From positions 4,340,001 through 4,404,000 of the forward strand of contig CAWAHF010000004.1 of the NCBI GenBank assembly GCA_963781805.1: a stretch of DNA of 64,000 nt. The letters are read 5' to 3'. Below are positions 1-9,494 of the stretch, in pieces (the stretch's first letter is position 1; every line of letters begins with the position of its first letter). The translations under genes and the position numbers were made by a program. The notes beneath the pieces were generated by a model, which searched no databases, was not told the origin of the DNA, and saw only the letters and a list, made by a program, of their open reading frames with translations. This DNA comes from JAFGPL01 sp963781805. GTDB lineage: Bacteria; Bacteroidota; Bacteroidia; Bacteroidales; UBA10428.

Positions 1-1743
1 AGAATTCCATCTTCAGACCCCGGTTTAACGATCATACCTGCATACGGATTCCTGATACTTTGGGCAGACGACCAGTTAGAGCAGGGGGTTTTACACCTTG
101 GTTTTAATCTTAGCAAAAATGGTGAATATATCGGACTAACGGAATACAACGGAAAGAAATTTATTGATTCGTTGGTTTTTGGAGAGCAGCAAGTAAATTC
201 GTCATCAAGCAGATATCCTGACGGTAATGATACCTGGATTATTGCATCGCCAACACCGGGAAGTACTAATACGGTACCTGTTATTTTAACTTATTCTATT
301 ATAGGATCGGCCGACCTTCAGTTCACATTGGCTGAACTAGACGGCTATACTGCATTTAATGTATACCGCGATACCATTGCGTTTTTCATACCTGATAAGA
401 CAGGAGGGACAAACAGAATTGCAGAGAATGTGACCGATGAAAATCCTGTTGAAGAAGGTATACAATGGACAGATTTCAATGTTGTAGGCAATCCTGCCAA
501 AAATTATTTCTATATATTCACTGCTGTGGGAGGTAATGAAAGTGCAAACTCCGCGACTATTGGTGAATTTGATTACAATCTGATAACAACACCAACAACT
601 GATTTTAACGAAATTACCCTGCCATTAAATGCTGATGGTATCACTGATGCTGCAGGATTGATGTCTGCTATCCCGGGATGTAATTCTGTCGCCCGCTGGG
701 AAGCCGAAGATCAGGGTTATTATCAGTATATTTCTTTTCTTCCCATGACTAATTTTACGGTTGAATCAGGACATCCATATTATGTCAATGTAACGGAAAA
801 TGTAGTTTTTACGCTTATCGGTAAAATAGTGAAACCTACATTCAGTCTGATCACTACTCCTACAACCGATTTTAATGAAATCATGCTGACACTTGACAAA
901 ACAGATATTAACCTGGCATCCGAATTAATGGCTGATATACCTTCATGCAATAGCATTGCGAGATGGGATGCAGGAGATCAGGGATACTACCAGTATGTTT
1001 CATTCCTACCTATGACAAACTTTATGGTAAGAGTCGGTTATCCTTATTATGTTAATGTAGCCTCTGATGTAACCTGGCCGGAGGAAGGCGAAGGTTCGGC
1101 AAACCTGAAAAGCACTTCGCGAAATTCAGATGAACAGGTAGTTTTCAGAAAAAGCCACGCGCCTCACATAGTATATGGAAGTATAAAGAAAAAGGAATTG
1201 AACCTGAATGAAGATAATATCGATATGGAAGCTTATATCAGCTCATTACCTGAAGAAAAGCTGAATAAAAATTCAGTTGGTTGCTTTCTTCAGGATGGAT
1301 TCTGGGTCATTCAGTGTAATACGTTTCGTTCAGGCTGGACAGCTGGAAATAAAGTAGTGGTAGAACTCAAAAATCATAAAGGTGATCTCTTGGGAAATGT
1401 TGAAGTTGAACTTACTTTTAATCCTGCTGACAAAGCCGAAGATATTAAAATTGAAGGAAATAATAATTGTTCCATGTCCCAGAACATGCCTAATCCTTTT
1501 AGTAATGAAACACATATACAGTTTCAGATTTCTGAAAACGGAATGGTACAGATTGAGGTTTATTCGATATCCGGAGAAAAAGTAAGGACACTGGTAAATG
1601 AATATATGGATGCAGGAATTTATGATATTACTTGGAATGAACAGGATGATTCAGGCAGAAAATTAAGGGAAGGTATATATGTGTATATACTAAGGAATAA
1701 AGATAATATCATCGTAAGGAAAGCATTATTGTTAAAAAATTAA
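1..1743 (+). CDS. T9SS-sorted surface protein with lamin-tail domain, 3' part (partial)
   Basis: The frame is open from base 1, so the gene begins upstream of the window. Residues 1-93 (numbered from base 1) are the end of a lamin-tail domain, with the same LWAD...EQGVLHLGF and SSSSRYPDGN signatures as the five domains of the gene at 5721. An Ig/fibronectin-like stretch follows. Next come two tandem copies of a roughly 85-residue unit beginning LITTPTTDFNEI (about residues 192-278 and 282-360). Residues about 387-474 hold a PHIV...SVGC...WTAG domain that also opens the next gene. The C-terminus (about 493-580, MPNPFSNET ... GIYVYIL) is a T9SS type A sorting domain of the FlgD-like Ig type. 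The protein should be exported and attached at, or released from, the cell surface; its substrate or partner is unknown. Confidence 0.85.
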   Translation, partial: RIPSSDPGLTIIPAYGFLILWADDQLEQGVLHLGFNLSKNGEYIGLTEYNGKKFIDSLVFGEQQVNSSSSRYPDGNDTWIIASPTPGSTNTVPVILTYSIIGSADLQFTLAELDGYTAFNVYRDTIAFFIPDKTGGTNRIAENVTDENPVEEGIQWTDFNVVGNPAKNYFYIFTAVGGNESANSATIGEFDYNLITTPTTDFNEITLPLNADGITDAAGLMSAIPGCNSVARWEAEDQGYYQYISFLPMTNFTVESGHPYYVNVTENVVFTLIGKIVKPTFSLITTPTTDFNEIMLTLDKTDINLASELMADIPSCNSIARWDAGDQGYYQYVSFLPMTNFMVRVGYPYYVNVASDVTWPEEGEGSANLKSTSRNSDEQVVFRKSHAPHIVYGSIKKKELNLNEDNIDMEAYISSLPEEKLNKNSVGCFLQDGFWVIQCNTFRSGWTAGNKVVVELKNHKGDLLGNVEVELTFNPADKAEDIKIEGNNNCSMSQNMPNPFSNETHIQFQISENGMVQIEVYSISGEKVRTLVNEYMDAGIYDITWNEQDDSGRKLREGIYVYILRNKDNIIVRKALLLKN

Positions 1744-1812
1744 TATCTGTTCAGTCAAAATTAGCAGATATGAGGAAAGTGACTTATAACATTAAACATA
1801 AGAGACGCTGAA

Positions 1813-4800
1813 ATGAGAATTACCCTTTACATTAAAAACAGAACGATTTGTCTTTTCGGAACGTTCCTATTGTCCATGACGACATTTTTCCTGAATGCTG
1901 GTACCCCTCATATTGTCGGAGGAACTGTTACCTATTCGGGAGGAGGATCCCCCCCATCAGCTTCATTTTCTGCATATGTAACATCAAGATCAGGTGACAT
2001 ACTAACCCAATCTTCAGTTGGATGTGGTTATAGCGGAGGAAGTTATTGGGTGCAGGTCGGCAACTTTGATAATGCATGGACTGCAGGGGAAGTATTTCGT
2101 ATTGAAATTAGTGATGGAACGGGAGGTTACGTTTCGGGTGAAATAGACTTAACTAATGGTCCGGGAGATCAACTTGACCTGACAATTTATCTGCCGGATA
2201 TTTCAATAAGTCCGGATGAAGTCAATTGCGGCAATGTTTTAGTTGGCAGTAGTAATACCGAAAATTTTACTGTTGAAAATGCAGGAGGATCCACATTAAG
2301 TGTAAATTCAATTTCAATCACTGGTGCTGATGCAAATGAATTTGACATATCAGGCGGAGGTAGAAGCTTTAATCTTTCCCAGGGAGAAGATCATACTGTT
2401 GATGTACGATTTCATCCTTCATCTCTAGGATCAAAAAATGCCACGTTGATCATAGAAAATAATGACCCTGATGAAAGCACGCTTTATTTACCATTAAGCG
2501 GAACAGGAGTAGTACCCTCTATTTCTGCTTCACCTAATCCTGTGGATTACGGCAATGTTAGTGTAGATAGCTATTCAGATAAAATCATTGTAATCAGTAA
2601 TAGCGGCAGTGGTAATTTGAATATCAGCTCAGCATCAGTTACCGGCTCAGGAGCATCGGACTTTTCAATACATAGTGGTGGAGGTATTGCTGATTTAGCC
2701 CCCGGCTCAACACATGATATCGTAGTGCGTTATAGTCCTGCATCTATCGGAACGATAGGTGCAAGTCTGCGAATCGAAAGCAATGATCCTGATAACAATC
2801 CGTATTATGTTGATTTAGAAGGTACAGGCCTGGCTCCTGATATTTCTGCATCACCGGATCCGGCTGATTTCGGAAATCTAAACCTGGGTACTTATTCGGA
2901 TATTACAATAACTGTAAGAAATAATGGGAATACAGATCTGGATATACATTCAACCAATATAACCGGTATAAATGCCGGACAATTCAGTATTGAAAGCGGT
3001 GGAGGCTCTGTAACACTGATTTCGGGTGGCACACATGATATAGTAGTTCGCTGCAGTTCAGAATCAGCGGGAGAAATAAATGCCGGTTTAAGCATTGAAA
3101 GCAACGATCCCGATGAAAATCCATATACTTTAGCCCTCATGTGCACCGGCAATGCACCTGATATTAGTATCGTTCCTTCCTACTCTGATTACGGAAATGT
3201 ATTGAAAGGAGATAGCAGCATAAATAATTTTACAATTACCAACATGGGAAATTCCACATTAAATGTGACATTAACCAATATTACCGGAGCCGATGCCGGT
3301 GATTTCACTATAACCGGGGGTGAAGGAAGCTTTTCTCTTAATATTGGTGAAACACATAATATTGATGTTCGGTTTATTCCGACATCCGCCGCCGTCAGGC
3401 ACGCCATGTTGCATATTGAAAGTGATGACCCTGACGAAGGTGTGCTGGATATTCCGTTAAGTGGAACAGGGGTCGAACCTGAAATAGTGGCCACGCCTGA
3501 TACCGTTGAATATGGGAATGTTAATATCAACACTTATTCAGATTTTACCATTCAAATAAGTAATACCGGTAGCGGTGAACTGATCATCAGTTCAACATCA
3601 ATATCCGGTTCGGGAGCATCATACTTTACCATTCAAAGTGGAGGAGGTTCCGTAGTTATTATGCCCGGTTCAACGCATGATATCGTCGTACGTTTTAGTC
3701 CGTTATCAGAAGGAGCTGCGGTTGCGGGACTCAATATTACAAGTAATAACCCTGATGAAAATCCTTTAGTATTATCTTTAACAGGAAATTGTGTCGGTAT
3801 ACCTGATATATTAATATCTCCTGCCTCAAAAAACTTTGGAAATGTTTTGGTTGGAACCGGTTCAAATCAGACTTTTACCGTAACCAACACGGGTACAGGA
3901 ACTCTCACGGTAAGTTCAATGATTTTTTCAGGAGTCAATTTGGACGATTTCAGCATTGGAGAGGTTGGTGGTTTTACCCTGTCACCTTCCACCAGCTATC
4001 CCTTACAGGTAAAATTTATGCCTGTTAAAACAGGAACTGAAAGTGCCACCCTGATCCTTATAAATGATGATCCTGATGAAGACTCAGTTAAGATAACCTT
4101 GACAGGCAAGGGCGTATCAACACCTGTCCCTGGTATAGCCATAGAACCTTTGTTTGTAAATTATGGAATAGTGCCATTGGATTCAGCAGGAGAAAAGACT
4201 TTCTTTATATTAAACAACGGAAATGCAGATCTGATAATAACCAATGTATTTATAGATGGATCTGACACGGATAATTTCACTGTTGAAGAATTAACATTTC
4301 CTGTCACCTTAAATCCCGACAGCTCATTTGATATAAAGGTACTTTTTAATCCTGATAATGAAGCAGACATGACTGCAGATATGAATATTGTAAACAATGA
4401 CTCAGATAACGATACACTAAAAGTAACGTTATCCGGTACAGGTTATATGCCGAATTCTAATCCCCCATATATAATGCACTTTTATCCGGGTCATGGATCA
4501 CAGGAAGTGGCAAGAAATGTAGGTTTGCAGTTAAAAATAGTAGACGAGGTCGATGGAATAAATCTAAATACCCTCAATATAAGTATTGATAAAAATATTA
4601 TTGTATCAGACGGGATTGATCAGACTGATGGTAACGTAAAGATTATAAATGATTTACATCATTGTTCTGTATTTTATATTCCCATAAATTGCCTTCCCGA
4701 AAACCATGCTGTTTCAGTTAAAATCCAATGTCGGGATCTTTCACTTTTTCAAAATGAACTGGATAGTACACTAAGTTTTAATACCGGAAGATATATCCCT

Positions 4801-5517
4801 GTAATCACTACAAAATTTGCGCTTGGATCCGGTGGAGGTACTGTCACAGATACATCCGCTGATATTGAACTCAGTATTCCTGAAAATGCTTTAAAGGACT
4901 CTGTTTATATATTTGTTGGAATTATTGATTCATTAAAAGAGCTACCTTCTTTACCTGATACAGTATCAGCAACAGACCATGCCTTTTATTTCGGAATTGA
5001 TGGATTGCTGTTCAATAAACCTGTGATGATTGGAATACCATATACACAGGATGATTTAAACATAGCAGGAGTGTCAGATCCTGCTGACCTGTTAATATAT
5101 TATTTCTCGGTATCAGCCGGTGAATGGAAATTTCGTAAAGTTATTGATTATGATGATAATCATATTTACATCATTGTTAATGAACTTGGTTCACTGATTA
5201 TTGGAAAATCAACGATTACTGAAATAAATGACTTCAAAGCAGGTGATAACATCAGAAATGAATCTGTACTCTTTCAGAATTATCCTAATCCTGTTATTGA
5301 TAAGACGACTATCAGTTTTTCTATTCCCAAATCCGGGCGCATTCTTTTAAGAATATATGATGCTGATAACCGAGTACAGGAAGTACTTATCAACCAATAT
5401 TTTCCTGCCGGAAAGTATGATATTTTATGGGATGCAGCCTATTATCCCTGCGGTATTTATTTTTATCAGCTGCAAACTGACGAATATTCGCTGGTTAAAA
5501 AGATGATTGTTAAATAG
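1813..5517 (+). CDS. T9SS-sorted protein with seven choice-of-anchor D (ASH-like) repeats
   Basis: A 1234-residue secreted protein. An N-terminal signal peptide ends near residue 30. Residues 31-125 repeat the PHIV/SVGC/WTAG domain seen near the end of the preceding gene. Seven repeats of about 107 residues follow, starting near 130, 236, 343, 450, 557, 665 and 775. Each opens with xIxxxPxxxxxGNV and carries SNDPDEN or similar, typical of choice-of-anchor D/ASPM-SPD2-Hydin beta-sandwich domains. After an Ig-like stretch (about 885-995) comes a ZU5-like domain (about 1000-1135, GGGTVTDTSADIELSIPENAL). The C-terminus from about 1153 (FQNYPNPVIDKTTISF ... MIVK) is a T9SS type A sorting signal. 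A structural or adhesive surface role is inferred from domain content. The start is the first ATG before the signal peptide, 69 bp after the previous gene. Confidence 0.85.
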   Translation: MRITLYIKNRTICLFGTFLLSMTTFFLNAGTPHIVGGTVTYSGGGSPPSASFSAYVTSRSGDILTQSSVGCGYSGGSYWVQVGNFDNAWTAGEVFRIEISDGTGGYVSGEIDLTNGPGDQLDLTIYLPDISISPDEVNCGNVLVGSSNTENFTVENAGGSTLSVNSISITGADANEFDISGGGRSFNLSQGEDHTVDVRFHPSSLGSKNATLIIENNDPDESTLYLPLSGTGVVPSISASPNPVDYGNVSVDSYSDKIIVISNSGSGNLNISSASVTGSGASDFSIHSGGGIADLAPGSTHDIVVRYSPASIGTIGASLRIESNDPDNNPYYVDLEGTGLAPDISASPDPADFGNLNLGTYSDITITVRNNGNTDLDIHSTNITGINAGQFSIESGGGSVTLISGGTHDIVVRCSSESAGEINAGLSIESNDPDENPYTLALMCTGNAPDISIVPSYSDYGNVLKGDSSINNFTITNMGNSTLNVTLTNITGADAGDFTITGGEGSFSLNIGETHNIDVRFIPTSAAVRHAMLHIESDDPDEGVLDIPLSGTGVEPEIVATPDTVEYGNVNINTYSDFTIQISNTGSGELIISSTSISGSGASYFTIQSGGGSVVIMPGSTHDIVVRFSPLSEGAAVAGLNITSNNPDENPLVLSLTGNCVGIPDILISPASKNFGNVLVGTGSNQTFTVTNTGTGTLTVSSMIFSGVNLDDFSIGEVGGFTLSPSTSYPLQVKFMPVKTGTESATLILINDDPDEDSVKITLTGKGVSTPVPGIAIEPLFVNYGIVPLDSAGEKTFFILNNGNADLIITNVFIDGSDTDNFTVEELTFPVTLNPDSSFDIKVLFNPDNEADMTADMNIVNNDSDNDTLKVTLSGTGYMPNSNPPYIMHFYPGHGSQEVARNVGLQLKIVDEVDGINLNTLNISIDKNIIVSDGIDQTDGNVKIINDLHHCSVFYIPINCLPENHAVSVKIQCRDLSLFQNELDSTLSFNTGRYIPVITTKFALGSGGGTVTDTSADIELSIPENALKDSVYIFVGIIDSLKELPSLPDTVSATDHAFYFGIDGLLFNKPVMIGIPYTQDDLNIAGVSDPADLLIYYFSVSAGEWKFRKVIDYDDNHIYIIVNELGSLIIGKSTITEINDFKAGDNIRNESVLFQNYPNPVIDKTTISFSIPKSGRILLRIYDADNRVQEVLINQYFPAGKYDILWDAAYYPCGIYFYQLQTDEYSLVKKMIVK

Positions 5518-5720
5518 CATAATTGATAATTGTACTATTATATAAGATTAATTATCAAATTAATTTTCGAATTATTTAATTACTGATTAATATTGAGATG
5601 ATAAAAAACATCAAAGATTTTTTTAGTTATAAATTATTGATAATAGCTGTTATTCGATTTTATTCGTTAATAAAAGTAATTATCAGAAGCTGTCTCAATT
5701 ATTATTAAATTATTAACAAA
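5518..5720. other. AT-rich spacer between T9SS genes
   Basis: No gene is seen here. An inverted repeat, TTGATAATT (5523-5531) with AATTATCAA (5550-5558), lies just after the stop of the preceding gene. It could be a weak AT-rich terminator, although no long T-run follows it. No clear TAnnTTTG promoter element was found upstream of 5721. Confidence 0.3.
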
Positions 5721-8315
5721 ATGATATCCAAATACTTAAGATGGATTCAGCCTTTTATCATTGCTGGTTTAAATACCTTCTATGGTTATTCCCAGTTAAT
5801 TTTAAATGAATTCAGTGCCTCTAATAATACGATAATAACCGATGAACATGGGGATTATGATGACTGGATCGAAATCTTCAATTCATCTGACCTGTCCGTG
5901 GATATTGGAGGTATGTATATCACTGATAGTCTTGGTGATCCAGCCAGATACAGAATACCCGCAACAAATCCCGGCATAACAACTATACCTGCCAAAAGTT
6001 ATCTATTGCTTTGGGCTGACAGTCAGGTAGATCAGGGGAACCTGCACCTTGGTTTTAAACTTGCAAAGAGGGGAGGACAGATAGGACTGACTGGATATGA
6101 CGGGGTAAGTTTCATTGATACGGTGACATACACTAAACAATATTTAAACTCATCATCAAGCAGGTATCCCAATGGGAATGGTTCCTGGATTTATCCACCT
6201 CCTACCCCCGGAAGTGCCAATATTTTGCCTCTTATTTCAGGATTATATATCAATGAATTCTGCACCTCCAATACTAATATAATCACAGACGAATTCGGGA
6301 ATTATGACGACTGGATTGAGATCTACAACGCAAATGACAACCCCGTAAATATTGGTGGATTGTTTTTTACTGACAGTCTTCCAAATCATATAAAATACAG
6401 GATATCTACATCATATCCTGACATAACTACGATACCTGCCAGGGGTTATATTTTGCTTTGGGCTGATAACCAGGAGGAACAGGGTGTATTACATATCGAC
6501 TTTAAGTTTGGCAGAGACGGTGAACAAATTGGACTTACAGGGTATGACGGAGTAACTTTTATTGACTCGCTGACCTATACTAAACAATATCCTAATTCCT
6601 CATTAAGCAGATATCCTGATGGAAACAGCCAGTGGATTATTCCGCCGCCTACTCCCGGTAGCAGCAATACCCTGCCTGTTATTACAGGATTATATCTCAA
6701 TGAATTCAGCACCTCTAACACAAGTATATTAACCGATAATCAGGGAGAGTATGAAGACTGGATAGAAATTCAAAATTCAACTAACAAACCTGTGGATATT
6801 GGAGGATTGTATTTAACAGACAGTCTCGGTGTTCCTGCAAAGCACAGAATACCCACGACATATCCCGATTCGACCACCATACCCGCAGGAGGTTATTTAT
6901 TGCTATGGGCTGACAACCAGAAAGATCAGGGAGTGTTGCATACCAGCTTTAAGCTTGGAAAAGAAGGTGAACAAATCGGACTTGTGGGGTATGACGGAGT
7001 AACATTTATTGATTCAATATCATTTGATGAACAATTTACAAATTCCTCATTGAGTAGATATCCCGAAGGGAACAATCAATGGATCAACCTGCCGCCTTCC
7101 CCCGGGAGCGCAAACGTTCTGCCTCTGGTTACAGGAGTATATATCAATGAATTCTGCACGTCCAATACCAGCATAGTAACTGATAATCAGGGAGAATTCG
7201 ATGACTGGATTGAAATTTACAATTCATCTGACTTACCTGTGGATATTGGAGGATTGTATCTGACAGACAGCCTTGGCAATCCTGATAAATGCAGAATACC
7301 AACCACATACCCGGACTCAACAATCCTACCTGCAAAGGGGTATATATTACTTTGGTTAGATAATCAGGAAGAGCAGGGAATACTGCACCTAGGCTTTAAA
7401 CTTGGAAAAGATGGTGAGCAAATAGGATTGACAGGGTATAACGGAGTGACTTTTATCGATTCATTAACATTCGGCGAACAATATATGAACTCGTCCATGA
7501 GCAGATATCCTGACGGCAACGGTAAGTGGGAATATGCACCATCATCTCCGGGCAGTAAGAACAGGCAATTCCAAACCGAAGGCATATTCATCAATGAATT
7601 TATGCCCAACAACAATGATTTCATTGCGGATGAGCATGGTGAATATGATGATTGGATTGAATTGTACAATTCGACCAATGAAGCTTTAGATTTGGGAGGG
7701 ATGTATATAACTGACAGTCTTGAAGATCCATGCAAATACAGAATACCAACCACTTTTCCTGATTCAACCACAATTTCGGCTATGGGATATATTTTGCTTT
7801 GGGCTGATAAACAGGAAGAACAAGGTATATTGCATCTTAATTTTAAGCTAAGTAAGGCAGGTGAATCCGTTGGATTAGCAGTCTGTCAACCGGATAATAA
7901 TACCTTTATCGATTCAATATCATTCCGGATGACAATATCAAATAACCAGTCGTATGGAAGAATTCCCAATGGAATCAATAACTGGTCGATGCTTAATAGT
8001 CCAACTCCCGGTGAATCCAATATCCTCACTGATATAAGAGATAATTATTCAGCAAAGAACCAGCTCTTTCAGAATTTTCCAAATCCATTTAGCAGGAACA
8101 CGGAAATTAATTATTATTTATCTGAGAATTTTCAAAATGCAATGATTAAGATATATGACATAATGGGTTTACATGTAAAGAACATTCCCCTGCTTAATGC
8201 CGGATATGGTCATATAATTATTGATGATAGTCAACTTAAGCCAGGAGTATACATATATGCCTTGATTGTTGATGGTTTGGTTGTTGAAAGAAAAAGAATG
8301 ATTTTGACGGAATAG
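5721..8315 (+). CDS. T9SS-sorted protein with five lamin-tail domains
   Basis: An 864-residue secreted protein. After a signal peptide (about 1-25, ending near YGYSQ) there are five tandem lamin-tail (LTD) domains of about 140 residues. They start near residues 24, 173, 317, 460 and 603. Each has the pattern hxxNEFxxSNxxIxTDxxGxxDDWIEIYN, then GGxYxTDSL, LLWADxQxxQGxLHLxFKL and FIDSxxxxxQ. The C-terminus (about 780-864, FQNFPNPFSRNTEINYYL ... MILTE) is a T9SS type A sorting domain. The repeats are close enough that internal duplication must be fairly recent. LTDs occur in bacterial surface proteins and in membrane-associated nucleases and phosphatases, but no catalytic domain is present here. 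A scaffold or adhesion role is inferred. Confidence 0.85.
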   Translation: MISKYLRWIQPFIIAGLNTFYGYSQLILNEFSASNNTIITDEHGDYDDWIEIFNSSDLSVDIGGMYITDSLGDPARYRIPATNPGITTIPAKSYLLLWADSQVDQGNLHLGFKLAKRGGQIGLTGYDGVSFIDTVTYTKQYLNSSSSRYPNGNGSWIYPPPTPGSANILPLISGLYINEFCTSNTNIITDEFGNYDDWIEIYNANDNPVNIGGLFFTDSLPNHIKYRISTSYPDITTIPARGYILLWADNQEEQGVLHIDFKFGRDGEQIGLTGYDGVTFIDSLTYTKQYPNSSLSRYPDGNSQWIIPPPTPGSSNTLPVITGLYLNEFSTSNTSILTDNQGEYEDWIEIQNSTNKPVDIGGLYLTDSLGVPAKHRIPTTYPDSTTIPAGGYLLLWADNQKDQGVLHTSFKLGKEGEQIGLVGYDGVTFIDSISFDEQFTNSSLSRYPEGNNQWINLPPSPGSANVLPLVTGVYINEFCTSNTSIVTDNQGEFDDWIEIYNSSDLPVDIGGLYLTDSLGNPDKCRIPTTYPDSTILPAKGYILLWLDNQEEQGILHLGFKLGKDGEQIGLTGYNGVTFIDSLTFGEQYMNSSMSRYPDGNGKWEYAPSSPGSKNRQFQTEGIFINEFMPNNNDFIADEHGEYDDWIELYNSTNEALDLGGMYITDSLEDPCKYRIPTTFPDSTTISAMGYILLWADKQEEQGILHLNFKLSKAGESVGLAVCQPDNNTFIDSISFRMTISNNQSYGRIPNGINNWSMLNSPTPGESNILTDIRDNYSAKNQLFQNFPNPFSRNTEINYYLSENFQNAMIKIYDIMGLHVKNIPLLNAGYGHIIIDDSQLKPGVYIYALIVDGLVVERKRMILTE

Positions 8316-8448
8316 ATCAAATTGCCCGGTGTCTACTTAGCAAATAATGTAGTTATCAGTCTCTGGGTTTTCCTGGGGATACAGCTTGCATATACAATTC
8401 CTACATCATTCGACAAAAGGTTGAGGAGTTTGTGGAAAGCAAAGTAAA

Positions 8449-9309
8449 TTAGTACTGATACACCCTTACATAATCGATCTCATAAAATGCCGGAAATTCT
8501 GTATTTGAAGGATCGCCCCCTGCATGTCCTCCAATGGCAAGGTTGAGGATGATATAATGCGGTTGATGGAATGGATTCTTTCCTTCTGTATCCCTGTTTA
8601 CAGTTTCAGACAGGTCTTGTGAATTTAATAGCTTGTCATCCAGGTAGAGCCGGATGCTCTCTTTATCCCAATCCATTCTCCATGTATGAAATTCTTTTGT
8701 CCAATCTTTGTCTTTTGCCAGTAGAGAGTCCAGGGGGAGCCTGAAGGAGTTCCATACAGCCTTCCATTTTTCTTCAGCGCCCCAGGCAATATTTGCCAGC
8801 ACGGTGCCCTTGTAATATTCCATGATATCAATCTCACCGTTATGTGGCCAACTGCCATTAATTCCAAGTGTCCAGAAAGCAGGCCAAAGACCGGGACGAG
8901 TATCAATCCTGGCGCGCATTTCAAAGCGTCCAAACATCCAGCTGTGCAATCCCCTGGTCAATAAGCTCGATGATGTGTATTCCGCTAGTTCACGGTTTTT
9001 TCTCCAGTCTTCACTTCCCTGCACATAATCCGGATTTTTCTTTTGTTCATGCTTTGCCTCAATATAAAGAATTCCATCACGACAATACCCATTTTCCGGC
9101 TGATACCATTGCAGCTCATGGTTGCGTACAAATCCCCTTTCAAACTTCCAGTTTGTTGAATCGGGTGGGCCGTCTTTGTCAAATTCATCGGCCCAGACCA
9201 ATGTGTAATTATCAGATGTATTAACAGAATTTACTTTTTCCTGACTGAAAACACAACTATATATTAAGACTTCAATACAAAAGAAGTAAAAAGCGTTCCG
9301 CAATTTCAT
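8449..9309 (-). CDS. glycoside hydrolase family 16 (beta-glucanase/laminarinase-like)
   Basis: A 286-residue secreted GH16 enzyme. The family signature E-I-D-I-M-E is at residues 159-164, with Glu159 the expected nucleophile and Glu164 the acid/base. Flanking sequence also fits: LVWADEFD near 37-44, FGRFEMRARI near 126-135 and WPAFWTLG near 142-149. The N-terminus is hydrophobic and contains IYSC followed by VFSQ, so either a lipoprotein or a classical signal peptide is possible. Family members hydrolyse internal beta-1,3 or beta-1,3/1,4 glucans such as laminarin; the exact substrate cannot be read from sequence. It stands alone, with no SusCD pair beside it, and converges with the gene ending at 8315. 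A weak promoter element TAATTTTG lies on the minus strand at 9336-9329. Confidence 0.9.
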   Translation of the reverse strand: MKLRNAFYFFCIEVLIYSCVFSQEKVNSVNTSDNYTLVWADEFDKDGPPDSTNWKFERGFVRNHELQWYQPENGYCRDGILYIEAKHEQKKNPDYVQGSEDWRKNRELAEYTSSSLLTRGLHSWMFGRFEMRARIDTRPGLWPAFWTLGINGSWPHNGEIDIMEYYKGTVLANIAWGAEEKWKAVWNSFRLPLDSLLAKDKDWTKEFHTWRMDWDKESIRLYLDDKLLNSQDLSETVNRDTEGKNPFHQPHYIILNLAIGGHAGGDPSNTEFPAFYEIDYVRVYQY

Positions 9310-9361
9310 ACTGTATATTTTAATTACCCAAAATTAATAACATTGGGAAGATAAGACCATG

Positions 9362-9494
9362 ACCTCCAGACGTGTACTCCCTGCTTCATTCTCATAACCC
9401 CGGACCTCCAACTTCGAGCTTCTGACTTCAATATTCCGTTTCAGGACTTCCAACTTCCAGCTTCCTACTCCTGGCTTCCGACTTTCAACTTCAA
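9362..9494. repeat. 7-bp degenerate tandem repeat overlapping the uvrA 3' end
   Basis: Nineteen consecutive 7-bp units stay in register, with consensus (A/G)CTTCCN on the plus strand (for example ACTTCCA, GCTTCCT, GCTTCCG, ACTTCAA). The left units are more diverged than the right ones. The tract crosses the uvrA stop codon at 9465, so the last nine UvrA residues are encoded by repeat units. Confidence 0.75.

Noticed and set aside
3189..3533. 114-residue minus-strand frame inside the choice-of-anchor D gene, and similar frames in the lamin-tail gene
   Set aside because: These are shadows of internally repetitive genes; the open reading arises from the repeat structure on the opposite strand.
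9362..9494. CRISPR-like reading of the 7-bp repeat
   Set aside because: Units are contiguous and only 7 bp long, with no spacers or cas genes, so it is a simple tandem repeat.
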